A program made the position numbers and the translations under genes. A model generated the notes under the pieces. The model was given only the letters and a program-made list of their open reading frames with translations. It did not search any database and was not told the DNA's origin. Positions 47,785 to 56,116 of a stretch of 64,000 nt of DNA are shown piece by piece; the stretch's first letter is position 1, and each line of letters starts with the position of its first letter. Source of the stretch: Terrabacter aerolatus (lineage in GTDB: Bacteria; Actinomycetota; Actinomycetes; Actinomycetales; Dermatophilaceae); the NCBI RefSeq assembly GCF_007991735.1, contig NZ_BJYX01000013.1, positions 1-64,000 of the forward strand. Reading direction: 5' to 3'.

Positions 47785-49470
47785 GTGAGCCATCCCCACC
47801 CCGAGCTGACCACGCCACCAGCCCTTCCCGACAACGGCCTGCGGGTCGTCGCGCTCGGCGGGCTCGGCGAGGTCGGGCGCAACATGGCCGTCCTCGAGAC
47901 GAAGGGCAAGCTCCTCGTCATCGACTGCGGCGTGCTCTTCCCCGAGGACCACCACCCCGGCGTCGACCTCATCCTCCCGGACTTCAGCTACATCGCCGAC
48001 CGGCTCGACGACATCGTCGCCATCGTGCTGACGCACGGCCACGAGGACCACATCGGCGCGGTGCCCTACCTGCTCAAGCTCAAGGGCGACATCCCGCTCA
48101 TCGGCTCCACGCTGACCCTCGCCCTCATCGAGGCCAAGCTCAAGGAGCACCGCATCCGGCCGTACTCCATGGCCGTCAAGGAGGGCCAGCGCGAGAAGCT
48201 CGGCGTCTTCGACCTCGAGTTCGTCGCGGTCAACCACTCGATCCCCGACGCGCTCGCCGTCTTCGTGCGCACCGAGGCAGGCACGCTGCTGCACACCGGT
48301 GACTTCAAGATGGACCAGCTGCCGCTCGACGGTCGCCTCACCGACCTGCGCGCCTTCGCCCGGCTCGGCGAGGAGGGTGTCGACCTCTTCCTCACCGACT
48401 CGACGAACGCCGACGTCCCCGGCTTCACGACGCCCGAGCTCGAGATCGCGCCGGCCATCGACAAGGTCTTCCGGCACGCCGAGCGCCGGATCATCGTCGC
48501 CTGCTTCAGCAGCCACGTCCACCGGGTGCAACAGGTGCTCGACGCCGCCGAGAAGGCCGGGCGCAAGGTCGCCATGGTGGGCCGCTCGATGGTGCGCAAC
48601 ATGGGCATCGCCGCCGACCTCGGCTACCTCAGGGTGCCCGACGGCATCCTCGTCGACATCAAGAAGATCGACGGGCTGCGCGACGACGAGCTCGTCCTCA
48701 TCTGCACCGGCTCCCAGGGCGAGCCGATGGCTGCGCTGTCGCGGATGGCCAACCGCGAGCACCGGATCGACGTCGGCCCCGGCGACACCGTGCTGCTCGC
48801 GAGCAGCCTCATCCCCGGCAACGAGAACGCCGTCTACCGCATCATCAACGGCCTCATGCGGCTCGGTGCCAACGTCGTGCACAAGGGCAACGCCAAGGTG
48901 CACGTCTCGGGGCACGCCAGCGCGGGCGAGCTGCTCTACTGCTACAACATCGTCAAGCCCGGCAACGTCCTGCCCGTCCACGGCGAGTGGCGCCACATGT
49001 ACGCCAACGCCCAGCTCGCGATCCAGTCCGGCGTGCCGGAGGAGAACGTCGTGCTCGCCGAGGACGGCGTCGTCGTCGACCTCGTGGACGGCGTGGCCCG
49101 GGTCGTCGGGGTCGTCGAGTGCGGCTACGTCTACGTCGACGGCAGCAGCGTGGGCGGTGCCGACGAGGCGCTGCTCAAGGACCGCCGGATCCTGCGCGAC
49201 GAGGGTTTCATCACCTGCGTCGTCGTCCTCGACGCAGCCACCGGCAAGATCGCGAGCGGGCCGGAGATCACGGCCCGCGGGTTCGTCGAGGACGACGAGA
49301 TCTTCCAGCAGGTCATCCCCAAGGTCGAGCGCGCCATCGAGGAGGCCGTCGCCAAGGGCGTCCGCGACGACCAGCAGCTCCAGCAGGTCATCCGCCGGGC
49401 CGTCGGATCGTGGGTCGGCGGCAAGATCCGCCGCCGCCCCATGATCATCCCGGTCGTGCTGCAGGCCTGA
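47785..49470 (+). CDS. rnj: Ribonuclease J
   Basis: RNase J is an endo- and 5'-exoribonuclease of the beta-CASP family. The 561-residue protein has GLGEVGRNMAVLE and the metal-binding HGHEDHIGAVPYLL. It also has LLHTGDFKMDQLPLDG, LTDSTNADVPG and CTGSQGEPMAALSRMA. The late beta-CASP motif is VSGHASAGELLY, followed by PVHGEWRHMYANAQLA. GTG 47785 has AGGA six nucleotides upstream; an in-frame GTG at 47734 would add 17 residues. Confidence 0.95.
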   Translation: MSHPHPELTTPPALPDNGLRVVALGGLGEVGRNMAVLETKGKLLVIDCGVLFPEDHHPGVDLILPDFSYIADRLDDIVAIVLTHGHEDHIGAVPYLLKLKGDIPLIGSTLTLALIEAKLKEHRIRPYSMAVKEGQREKLGVFDLEFVAVNHSIPDALAVFVRTEAGTLLHTGDFKMDQLPLDGRLTDLRAFARLGEEGVDLFLTDSTNADVPGFTTPELEIAPAIDKVFRHAERRIIVACFSSHVHRVQQVLDAAEKAGRKVAMVGRSMVRNMGIAADLGYLRVPDGILVDIKKIDGLRDDELVLICTGSQGEPMAALSRMANREHRIDVGPGDTVLLASSLIPGNENAVYRIINGLMRLGANVVHKGNAKVHVSGHASAGELLYCYNIVKPGNVLPVHGEWRHMYANAQLAIQSGVPEENVVLAEDGVVVDLVDGVARVVGVVECGYVYVDGSSVGGADEALLKDRRILRDEGFITCVVVLDAATGKIASGPEITARGFVEDDEIFQQVIPKVERAIEEAVAKGVRDDQQLQQVIRRAVGSWVGGKIRRRPMIIPVVLQA

Positions 49471-49471
49471 G

Positions 49472-50551
49472 GTGACGGTGCACGAGGTCGAGAAGGGCAC
49501 CGGCCGGCCCGGTGACGACCTCGCCGCGACGGACGTCGAGGACAACGAGCAGGCCGCGCCGGCCCGGGAGGCGGCACGACGCCGTGTGCCGGCCCGCCGG
49601 TGGCTCGACGTCGCCATCGGTGTGGTCCTGGTCGGCCTGGGCGCGGTCGGTGCGCTCCGGTGGTGGGACTCGACGGCATACGTCGTCGTGGTGCTCCAGA
49701 CGGCGGGTCCCTTCGTCGTCGTGGGCCTCGGGCTGCTCGCCGTCGCCACCCTCCTGCTGCGCCGGTGGTGGATGCTGGTTCCGGTCGTCGCCGTGCTCGT
49801 CGTCGCGTCCGCGGTGGCGGCGCCGGCCTTCCGGGCGTCGACGTCGCCCAAGGCCGACCGCGACCTCACCGTCATGTCGGCCAACGTGTGGATCGGCTCG
49901 GCCAACGCCGCGCAGCTGATGGACGCCGTGCGCTTCCACTCCGTCGACGTGCTCGTCGTCACCGAGGCGACGCCCGAGTTCGTGCGCAGGCTCGACTCCG
50001 AGGGAGCCACCGACTACTTCAACCACCGGGAGGGCGTCGCGCGATCCGAGACGTACACCGGCACCATGGTGCTCTCGCGCTACCCGCTCTCGGTCCGCAG
50101 CCTCGGCACGGACCCCGCCGTCGAGGGCACCCGGAGCATCCAGCCGGAGCTCGACGTGACGGTGCCCAACGGCACGGTCCGCCTCAAGGTCGCCCACCCG
50201 ACGGCGCCCCTGCAGGGCGACACCGCCGAGTGGCGTGCCGGTCTTCGGGCGCTCCAGACGTGGAAGGAGCGGCTCGACGGCGACGAGCCGCTCGTCATGG
50301 CCGGCGACTTCAACGCGGGCTTCGGCCACCCGGGCTTCCGTGACCTCGCCGACGGCCTCGACGACGCCCAGCGCACCGACGGCCAGGGCTGGGTGCGCAC
50401 GTGGCCCTTCGCGGGCCACCGCCTGCCGGCGTTCGTCCAGCTGGACCACCTGCTGAGCCGCGGCCTGACGGTCGTCGAGGCCGGGCAGGTCGCGTTCAAC
50501 CGTGCCGACCACGCGGCGGTCTGGGCGAGCTACCACCTGCCGGCCCGCTGA
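49472..50551 (+). CDS. Endonuclease/exonuclease/phosphatase-family membrane protein
   Basis: The 359-residue protein has about three membrane segments (residues ~45-115), then an extracytoplasmic EEP domain. The EEP motifs are VMSANVWIGSAN, VLVVTEATPEFV, AGDFNAGFGHPGF and FVQLDHLL. It resembles the VanJ/EEP family of membrane-anchored actinobacterial phosphatases or nucleases. The start directly follows the rnj stop (one base), so it is cotranscribed with rnj. Substrate unknown; a lipid-linked or extracellular phosphodiester is possible. Confidence 0.85.
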   Translation: MTVHEVEKGTGRPGDDLAATDVEDNEQAAPAREAARRRVPARRWLDVAIGVVLVGLGAVGALRWWDSTAYVVVVLQTAGPFVVVGLGLLAVATLLLRRWWMLVPVVAVLVVASAVAAPAFRASTSPKADRDLTVMSANVWIGSANAAQLMDAVRFHSVDVLVVTEATPEFVRRLDSEGATDYFNHREGVARSETYTGTMVLSRYPLSVRSLGTDPAVEGTRSIQPELDVTVPNGTVRLKVAHPTAPLQGDTAEWRAGLRALQTWKERLDGDEPLVMAGDFNAGFGHPGFRDLADGLDDAQRTDGQGWVRTWPFAGHRLPAFVQLDHLLSRGLTVVEAGQVAFNRADHAAVWASYHLPAR

Positions 50552-50584
50552 GCAGGAGGCGACGGACCCAGCGCGCGGGCGGGG

Positions 50585-52066
50585 TCACCAGGGGCGCTCG
50601 ACCTCGACGTCCCGGGGGTCGGTGCCCTCGACCGTCCAGCCGCTGTCGGTGAGCGTCCACGTCGCGTCGGTGCCGCGCTCCACGAGCCGCGCGACGGCGG
50701 CGACGAGACGCTCGACGCCCTCGAGGGTGCTGCCGAGGCCGATGCTCGCGCGGACCGCCGTGGAGGCGCGCTCGCCCCACGGGTCCTCGAGCAGCTCGTC
50801 GACGAGCAGGTGGGCGCAGAACTTGCCGTCGCGGACGCCGATGCCGTGCTCGACGGACAGGACCTGCGAGACGAGCGAGGAGTCCCAACCGTCGACCGTG
50901 AAGGCGACGACGCCGACACGGTCGCTGTCGTCCCCGAAGATCGAGAGGACCTCGACACCCGGCACCTCGTCGAGCCCGGCGCGCAGGCGCTCGAGCAGGA
51001 GCGTCTCGTGCTCCTCGATGGCGTCGCGGTGGCGGTTGATCGTCGCGCAGGCGGCCGCCAGGGCGATGGCACCGATGACGTTGGGGCTGCCGCCCTCGTG
51101 GCGGGCCGGTCCGGTCGCCCACGTCGTGCCGTCCTCGGTGACCGAGCGCGTCGCTCCGCCGCCCAGCAGGTAGGGGTTGCCCGAGTCGAGCCAGTCGGAG
51201 CGCCCGGCGAGGACGCCGGTGCCGTAGGGGGCATACGTCTTGTGGCCCGAGAAGGCGACGTAGTCGGCGTCCCAGGCGGCGAGGTCGATGGTGCGGTGAG
51301 CCGAGAGCTGGGCGGCGTCGACGGCGATCCGCGCGCCGTGCTCGTGCGCGAGGGCCGCGAAGCGCTCGACCGGCCACACCTCGCCCGTGACGTTCGAGGC
51401 CGCCGCGACGACGACGAGACGGTGGCGCGACGGGTGGTCGACCAGGGCCTCCTCGAGGAGCGCGTGGGCGTCCTCGAGCGTCTGCGGGACGGGGAGGCGC
51501 ACCGTGCGGAAACGTCCCCACGGCAGCAGGGTCGAGTGGTGCTCGGTGTCGAAGACGAAGACGGTGGTGCGGCTCGGCAGGGCCTTGCTCAGCAGCGACC
51601 ACGAGTCGGTGGTCGTGCGGGTGAAGACGACCGTGTCGTCCTCGCGCGCGCCGACGAAGGCCGCCACCTCGTGCCGTGCCTGCTCGTACCACGCGCTCGT
51701 CAGGCGCGAGGCGAAGCCGGCGCCGCGGTGCACGGACGAGTAGGTCTCCAGCGCGCGGTCGACCGCCGCCTTGACCGTCTCGAGCGCGGGCGTCGACGCC
51801 GCGTGGTCGAGGTTGGCGTATGCCGTGTCGCCGCGGAGCGTGGGCACGTGCAGTCCCGCGCCGACGACGGCGGGCAGCTCACGCCCCTCGGGTACGACGT
51901 GCAGCGCCCGGGTGCGGACGGCCGGGGCCGAGGAGCCGCCACAGAGCGAGGCGGACGGTGAGGCGTCCGGGCTGGCCGGGGGGCGGTTCGAGGGGTGCGC
52001 CGAGACGTGCGCCGCCGGACGGGTCGAGGGACGGCTCGAGGGACGGGTCGAGGAAAGGACCGACAT
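50585..52066 (-). CDS. Class V aminotransferase (cysteine desulfurase-like)
   Basis: The 493-residue PLP enzyme has YANLDHAASTPAL and SVHRGAGFASRLT. The Schiff-base Lys lies in FSGHKTYAPYGTGVL (near residue 275). GIGVRDGKFCAH carries a Cys at the position of the cysteine desulfurase active-site loop. The SAM-IV-like leader points to sulfur/methionine metabolism. The first ~60 residues are a Ser/Pro/Arg-rich extension made partly of a 12-bp repeat. ATG 52066 has CAGGAG seven nucleotides upstream. Desulfurase activity is likely but not proved; the scaffold and Suf genes are not nearby. Confidence 0.86.
   Translation of the reverse strand: MSVLSSTRPSSRPSTRPAAHVSAHPSNRPPASPDASPSASLCGGSSAPAVRTRALHVVPEGRELPAVVGAGLHVPTLRGDTAYANLDHAASTPALETVKAAVDRALETYSSVHRGAGFASRLTSAWYEQARHEVAAFVGAREDDTVVFTRTTTDSWSLLSKALPSRTTVFVFDTEHHSTLLPWGRFRTVRLPVPQTLEDAHALLEEALVDHPSRHRLVVVAAASNVTGEVWPVERFAALAHEHGARIAVDAAQLSAHRTIDLAAWDADYVAFSGHKTYAPYGTGVLAGRSDWLDSGNPYLLGGGATRSVTEDGTTWATGPARHEGGSPNVIGAIALAAACATINRHRDAIEEHETLLLERLRAGLDEVPGVEVLSIFGDDSDRVGVVAFTVDGWDSSLVSQVLSVEHGIGVRDGKFCAHLLVDELLEDPWGERASTAVRASIGLGSTLEGVERLVAAVARLVERGTDATWTLTDSGWTVEGTDPRDVEVERPW
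52019..52054 (-). repeat. 12-bp repeat at the start of the class V aminotransferase gene
   Basis: Three units of ACGGGTCGAGGG (plus strand, with single changes) encode SxRP repeats and keep frame. Confidence 0.75.
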
Positions 52067-52109
52067 GCCAGTGCTCCTGGGTCAAGGGACCCACCCGGTG
52101 CGGGTCCGC

Positions 52110-52233
52110 GCTTGCCGACCTCGATGACGCGTTCGGACCGAGGGCGGCCCGGTCGTCACCCGGAGCACCCCACCGCGGAGGAGGGTTGCTGGCCAGCGAG
52201 CCGGGGCTTGTCACTGGCACTCATGACCTGTCG
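52110..52233 (-). promoter_or_regulatory. SAM-IV-type riboswitch
   Basis: Read leftward, the leader contains GGTCATGAGTGCCAGTGACA, then AAGCCCCGGCTCGCTGGCC, AGCAACCCTCC, GCGGTGGGGTGCTCCGGGTG and a closing strand ACGACC. This matches my memory of the actinobacterial SAM-IV aptamer. Such riboswitches bind S-adenosylmethionine and turn off sulfur-related genes. Downstream, GGACCC/GGGTCC and TGGGTC/GACCCA can form alternative hairpins just before the ribosome-binding site, which suggests translational control. Confidence 0.8.
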
Positions 52234-52236
52234 AGG

Positions 52237-52266
52237 ACGATAGGGGAGCCCGTCCGCGACTGTCCA
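52237..52266 (-). promoter_or_regulatory. Promoter of the riboswitch transcript
   Basis: On the minus strand, TGGACA and TATCGT are separated by 18 nt, and the -10 box ends about 7 nt before the aptamer. The remaining spacer to ftsK shows no gene. Confidence 0.5.
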
Positions 52267-52416
52267 CCGGTCGGTCTCCGGGTGTCGCGATCTGAGACGG
52301 AGGGCGGGGCGAGGGGTGTGGCTCGGCGGTCCCGCGTGCCTCCCGGAGGGCGAGATCCCCACAGACCCATCGGTCGTGGTGCGCGTGTGACGCGTGAGTT
52401 CACCGGTGCGTTGACG

Positions 52417-52431
52417 TACGGTGCGAGCATG
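52417..52431 (+). promoter_or_regulatory. Leaderless promoter box and start of ftsK
   Basis: TACGGT ends 6 nt before ATG 52429. Confidence 0.5.
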
Positions 52432-55392
52432 GCGTCACGTCCGTCCAGCACCCAGCGCTCGAGCACCTCCGCGGCCACCCGCGCCAAGGGGTCCTCGACG
52501 AGCGCCACGTCGCGCCCTCCCGCAGCCCGGTCGACCCGGCCCGCGCAGCGCAAGCCCGCGGCCCGCAAGCCGGCGGCCAAGTCCGGCTCGCGGACGCCGT
52601 CCAAGGCCCGCGGTGGTGGACTCCCGTTCCCTCTGGGGGCGATGCGCAACACGTGGATGGGCGTCTCGCACATGGCCGGGGGAGCGGTGCGCCGCGTCGG
52701 GCACAGTGCCGCGGACCTCGAGCCGGAGCACAAGCGTGACGGCCTCGGCTTCGCCCTCATCGCCCTGGCGGTCGTCGTCGCGGCCCGTGAGTGGTGGGGT
52801 GTCTCGGGCACCTTCGGCCAGGTCGTGCACGCCGTCTTCGCCGGCACGTTCGGCCGCGTCGCGTATGCCGTCCCGCTCGTCCTGCTGGCCCTCGGCCTGC
52901 GCATGCTGCGCGCCCCCCAGGACGACGCCGCCACCAACCGCATCGTCGTCGGCACCATCGCGCTGACCTTCGCGGCGTGCGGACTCGCGCACCTCGCCGA
53001 CGGCATCCCCAACCCGCCCGACGGCGCCGACGGCATGCGCGCCGCCGGCGGCATCCTCGGCTTCCTCGCGTCGAGCCCGCTCGCCGCCGCCGTCTCGACG
53101 TACGGCGCCCTCGCGCTGCTCATCCTGCTCGGGCTCTTCGGCCTGCTCGTCATCACCGCCACGCCGGTCAACATGATCCCGACCCGGATGCGCCAGCTGC
53201 GGTCCCTCGTCATCGACCGCGGCCACGAGGCCTACGACGACCACGACGCGGGCGAGCCCGACGACGCACCGGCCGCAGCGGTCAAGCGGGCTCGTCGCAA
53301 GCCCGTCGACCTTGCCGACCGGGACGGCGACGAGGCGTTCCGGCAGGCCGCGCAGAAGGCGCTGGAGGACGAGACCGGGTCACGTCCACGACCGGGTGAG
53401 AAGCGTCCGACGCCTCCCGGGCTCGTCGTCCCCCGACCCGGCGGCGAGAAGACCGAGAAGGTCATCGACGCGACCGACCCGAAGACGCTCGGTGCCCCCG
53501 ACACGAGCAAGGTCGGGCCCAAGGCCGAACTCATCCCGCCGCCCATGTCGGACCTCCCCGCCCGCGTCGAGCAGCTGAGCCTCGGCGGCGACATCACCTA
53601 CCGACTGCCCGACCCCGGGATGCTGACGCCGGGACCCCCGCACAAGACGCGCAGCGAGACCAACGACCGCGTCGTCGAGTCGCTGACCAACGTCTTCGAC
53701 CAGTTCGACATCGACGCCGCCGTGACCGGCTTCACGCGTGGCCCGACGGTCACCCGCTACGAGGTCGAGCTGGGCTCGGGCACCAAGGTCGAGCGCGTCA
53801 CCGCGCTGTCGAAGAACATCGCGTATGCCGTCGCCTCGGCCGACGTGCGCATCCTCAGCCCGATCCCCGGCAAGTCCGCGATCGGCATCGAGATCCCCAA
53901 CCTCGACCGCGAGAACGTCTCGCTCGGTGACGTGCTGCGCAGCAACACGGCGCGTGCCAACGAGCACCCGATGGTCATGGGCGTCGGCAAGGACGTCGAG
54001 GGCGCCTACGTCATCGCCAACCTCGCGAAGATGCCCCACCTGCTCGTCGCCGGCGCCACGGGCTCGGGCAAGTCGAGCTTCGTCAACTCGATGATCACCT
54101 CGATCCTCATGCGCTCGACGCCGGAGGAGGTGCGCCTCATCCTCGTGGATCCCAAGCGCGTCGAGCTCACGGCATACGAAGGCATCCCGCACCTCATCAC
54201 CCCGATCATCACCAACCCCAAGAAGGCCGCCGAGGCCCTCGCCTGGGTCGTCAAGGAGATGGACCAGCGCTACGACGACCTCGCCGCGTTCGGCTTCAAG
54301 CACGTCGACGACTTCAACAAGGCGGTCCGCGCGGGCAAGGTCAAGCCCCTGCCGGGCTCCGAGCGCCAGCTGACGACCTACCCGTACCTGCTCGTCGTCG
54401 TCGACGAGCTCGCCGACCTCATGATGGTCGCCCCGCGCGACGTCGAGGAGTCGGTGGTCCGCATCACCCAGCTCGCCCGCGCCGCGGGCATCCACCTCGT
54501 GCTGGCGACGCAGCGGCCCTCGGTCGACGTCGTCACGGGCCTCATCAAGGCCAACGTGCCCTCGCGCATGGCCTTCGCGACGAGCTCCCTCGCGGACTCC
54601 CGGGTCGTGCTCGACCAGCCGGGTGCCGAGAAGCTCATCGGCCAGGGTGACGCGCTCTTCCTGCCCATGGGGGCGAGCAAGCCGATGCGTGTGCAGGGCG
54701 CCTGGGTCAACGAGTCCGAGATCCACGAGGTCGTCAAGTTCGTGACGACCCAGCTCAAGCCCAACTACGTCGAGGACGTCACCGTCGCGGCGCCGAAGAA
54801 GCAGATCGACGACGACATCGGCGACGACCTCGACGTGCTGCTGCAGGCGACCGAGCTCGTCGTCACGACGCAGTTCGGCTCGACCTCGATGCTCCAGCGC
54901 AAGCTGCGCGTCGGCTTCGCCAAGGCCGGCCGCCTCATGGACCTGCTCGAGTCGCGCGGCGTCGTCGGACCGAGCGAGGGCTCCAAGGCCCGCGACGTCC
55001 TCGTGCGCCCGGACGACCTCGAGCAGACCCTCGCGCTGCTGCGCGGCGACGACGTGCCGCACCCGAACGAGCCCGTCGACGACGACGACCTCGCCGGGAT
55101 CATCGAGGCCGCCGAGCCGTATGCCGCGCCGCCCGTCGACATCGAGCCCCCCGAGGTCTCGGCGCACTACGCCGCCGAGGAGGAGGCGGACGCCGCTCCC
55201 CAGCGGACCGCCGCCCTCGTGGCCCAGCGCGGTGAGCAGCGGCTCGCCGACGACGAGACGACGGCCGTGCCGACGGCCCGGTGGACGCCCGGCGACATGA
55301 CGCGCACGGTCGACGAGGACGACGACGAGGAGTCCGAGGACGCCTGGAACCTCACCGACCGCGGAGCGCGCGGCTACCGCGAGCGCGACTGA
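52429..55392 (+). CDS. ftsK: DNA translocase FtsK/SpoIIIE
   Basis: FtsK pumps chromosomal DNA through the closing septum. The 987-residue protein has a basic Ser/Ala/Pro-rich N-terminus and about four membrane segments (residues ~105-240). A linker with charged repeats follows. The motor has SLGDVLRSNTARANEHPM, Walker A in VAGATGSGKSSFVNS (near residue 541), Walker B in LLVVVDELADLMM, and VLATQRPSVDVVTGLIKANV. The C-terminal gamma-like winged-helix region (SMLQRKLRVGFAKAGRLMDL) is present, then an acidic tail. The DUF and regulatory spacer upstream is shared with the divergent riboswitch gene. Confidence 0.96.
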   Translation: MASRPSSTQRSSTSAATRAKGSSTSATSRPPAARSTRPAQRKPAARKPAAKSGSRTPSKARGGGLPFPLGAMRNTWMGVSHMAGGAVRRVGHSAADLEPEHKRDGLGFALIALAVVVAAREWWGVSGTFGQVVHAVFAGTFGRVAYAVPLVLLALGLRMLRAPQDDAATNRIVVGTIALTFAACGLAHLADGIPNPPDGADGMRAAGGILGFLASSPLAAAVSTYGALALLILLGLFGLLVITATPVNMIPTRMRQLRSLVIDRGHEAYDDHDAGEPDDAPAAAVKRARRKPVDLADRDGDEAFRQAAQKALEDETGSRPRPGEKRPTPPGLVVPRPGGEKTEKVIDATDPKTLGAPDTSKVGPKAELIPPPMSDLPARVEQLSLGGDITYRLPDPGMLTPGPPHKTRSETNDRVVESLTNVFDQFDIDAAVTGFTRGPTVTRYEVELGSGTKVERVTALSKNIAYAVASADVRILSPIPGKSAIGIEIPNLDRENVSLGDVLRSNTARANEHPMVMGVGKDVEGAYVIANLAKMPHLLVAGATGSGKSSFVNSMITSILMRSTPEEVRLILVDPKRVELTAYEGIPHLITPIITNPKKAAEALAWVVKEMDQRYDDLAAFGFKHVDDFNKAVRAGKVKPLPGSERQLTTYPYLLVVVDELADLMMVAPRDVEESVVRITQLARAAGIHLVLATQRPSVDVVTGLIKANVPSRMAFATSSLADSRVVLDQPGAEKLIGQGDALFLPMGASKPMRVQGAWVNESEIHEVVKFVTTQLKPNYVEDVTVAAPKKQIDDDIGDDLDVLLQATELVVTTQFGSTSMLQRKLRVGFAKAGRLMDLLESRGVVGPSEGSKARDVLVRPDDLEQTLALLRGDDVPHPNEPVDDDDLAGIIEAAEPYAAPPVDIEPPEVSAHYAAEEEADAAPQRTAALVAQRGEQRLADDETTAVPTARWTPGDMTRTVDEDDDEESEDAWNLTDRGARGYRERD

Positions 55393-55438
55393 CCCCCGCC
55401 ACCGTCGAGAGGCCCAGAGTTCGTGGGTGCACGAGGGC

Positions 55439-56116
55439 TCAGGGGTTGAAGCGGTAGCCGAGCCCGGGCTCGGTGACGAGGTGGCGGGGGTTGGCCGGGT
55501 CGGGCTCGAGCTTGCGGCGCAGCTGGTTGGCGTAGACGCGCAGGTAGTTCGACTCCCTGCCGTACGACGGGCCCCACACCGCACGCAGCAGGTCCTGCTG
55601 CTGCACGAGGTGTCCCGGCTCGCGGCACAGCGCCTCGAGCAGTCGCCACTCGGTCGGTGTGAGCCGGACCTCCTCGCCCTCCACGGTGGCCCGCCGCTCT
55701 GCGAAGTCGAGGGCGAAGTGACCGGTGACGACGGGACCGAGCTGGCGGCCGAGATCGCTGCCGCGACGCACCGCAGCTCGCACCCGGGCGAGCAGCTCCT
55801 CCACCCCGAAGGGCTTGGTCACGTAGTCGTCGGCCCCGAGGTCGAGCGCCTCGATCTTGTCGTCGGACTCGTGCCGGGCCGACAGGACGATGACCGGCAC
55901 GACGGACGTCGCCCGGATGCGGCGGAGCACCTCGGTGCCGTCGATGTCGGGCAGGCCGAGGTCGAGGATGACGAGGTCCGGGGCGTCCTCGCTCACCGAC
56001 TGCACCGCCGTGCGACCGTCGGCGGCGGTGACGACCTCGTTGCCGTGGGCGCGCAGCGCGATGGCCAGGGTGCGCTGGAGCCGGGGGTCGTCGTCGACGA
56101 CGAGCACTCGTGTCAC
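55439..56116 (-). CDS. kdpE: KdpE response regulator
   Basis: KdpE is the OmpR-type activator of kdpFABC. The 225-residue protein has a receiver domain with the acidic pair VVDDD, the phospho-acceptor Asp52 in ILDLGLPD, and Lys in YVTKPFG. The winged-helix DNA-binding domain has LTPTEWRLLEALC and SNYLRVYANQLRRKLE. It overlaps kdpD by 4 nt and is the last gene of the kdp operon. Confidence 0.95.
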   Translation of the reverse strand: MTRVLVVDDDPRLQRTLAIALRAHGNEVVTAADGRTAVQSVSEDAPDLVILDLGLPDIDGTEVLRRIRATSVVPVIVLSARHESDDKIEALDLGADDYVTKPFGVEELLARVRAAVRRGSDLGRQLGPVVTGHFALDFAERRATVEGEEVRLTPTEWRLLEALCREPGHLVQQQDLLRAVWGPSYGRESNYLRVYANQLRRKLEPDPANPRHLVTEPGLGYRFNP

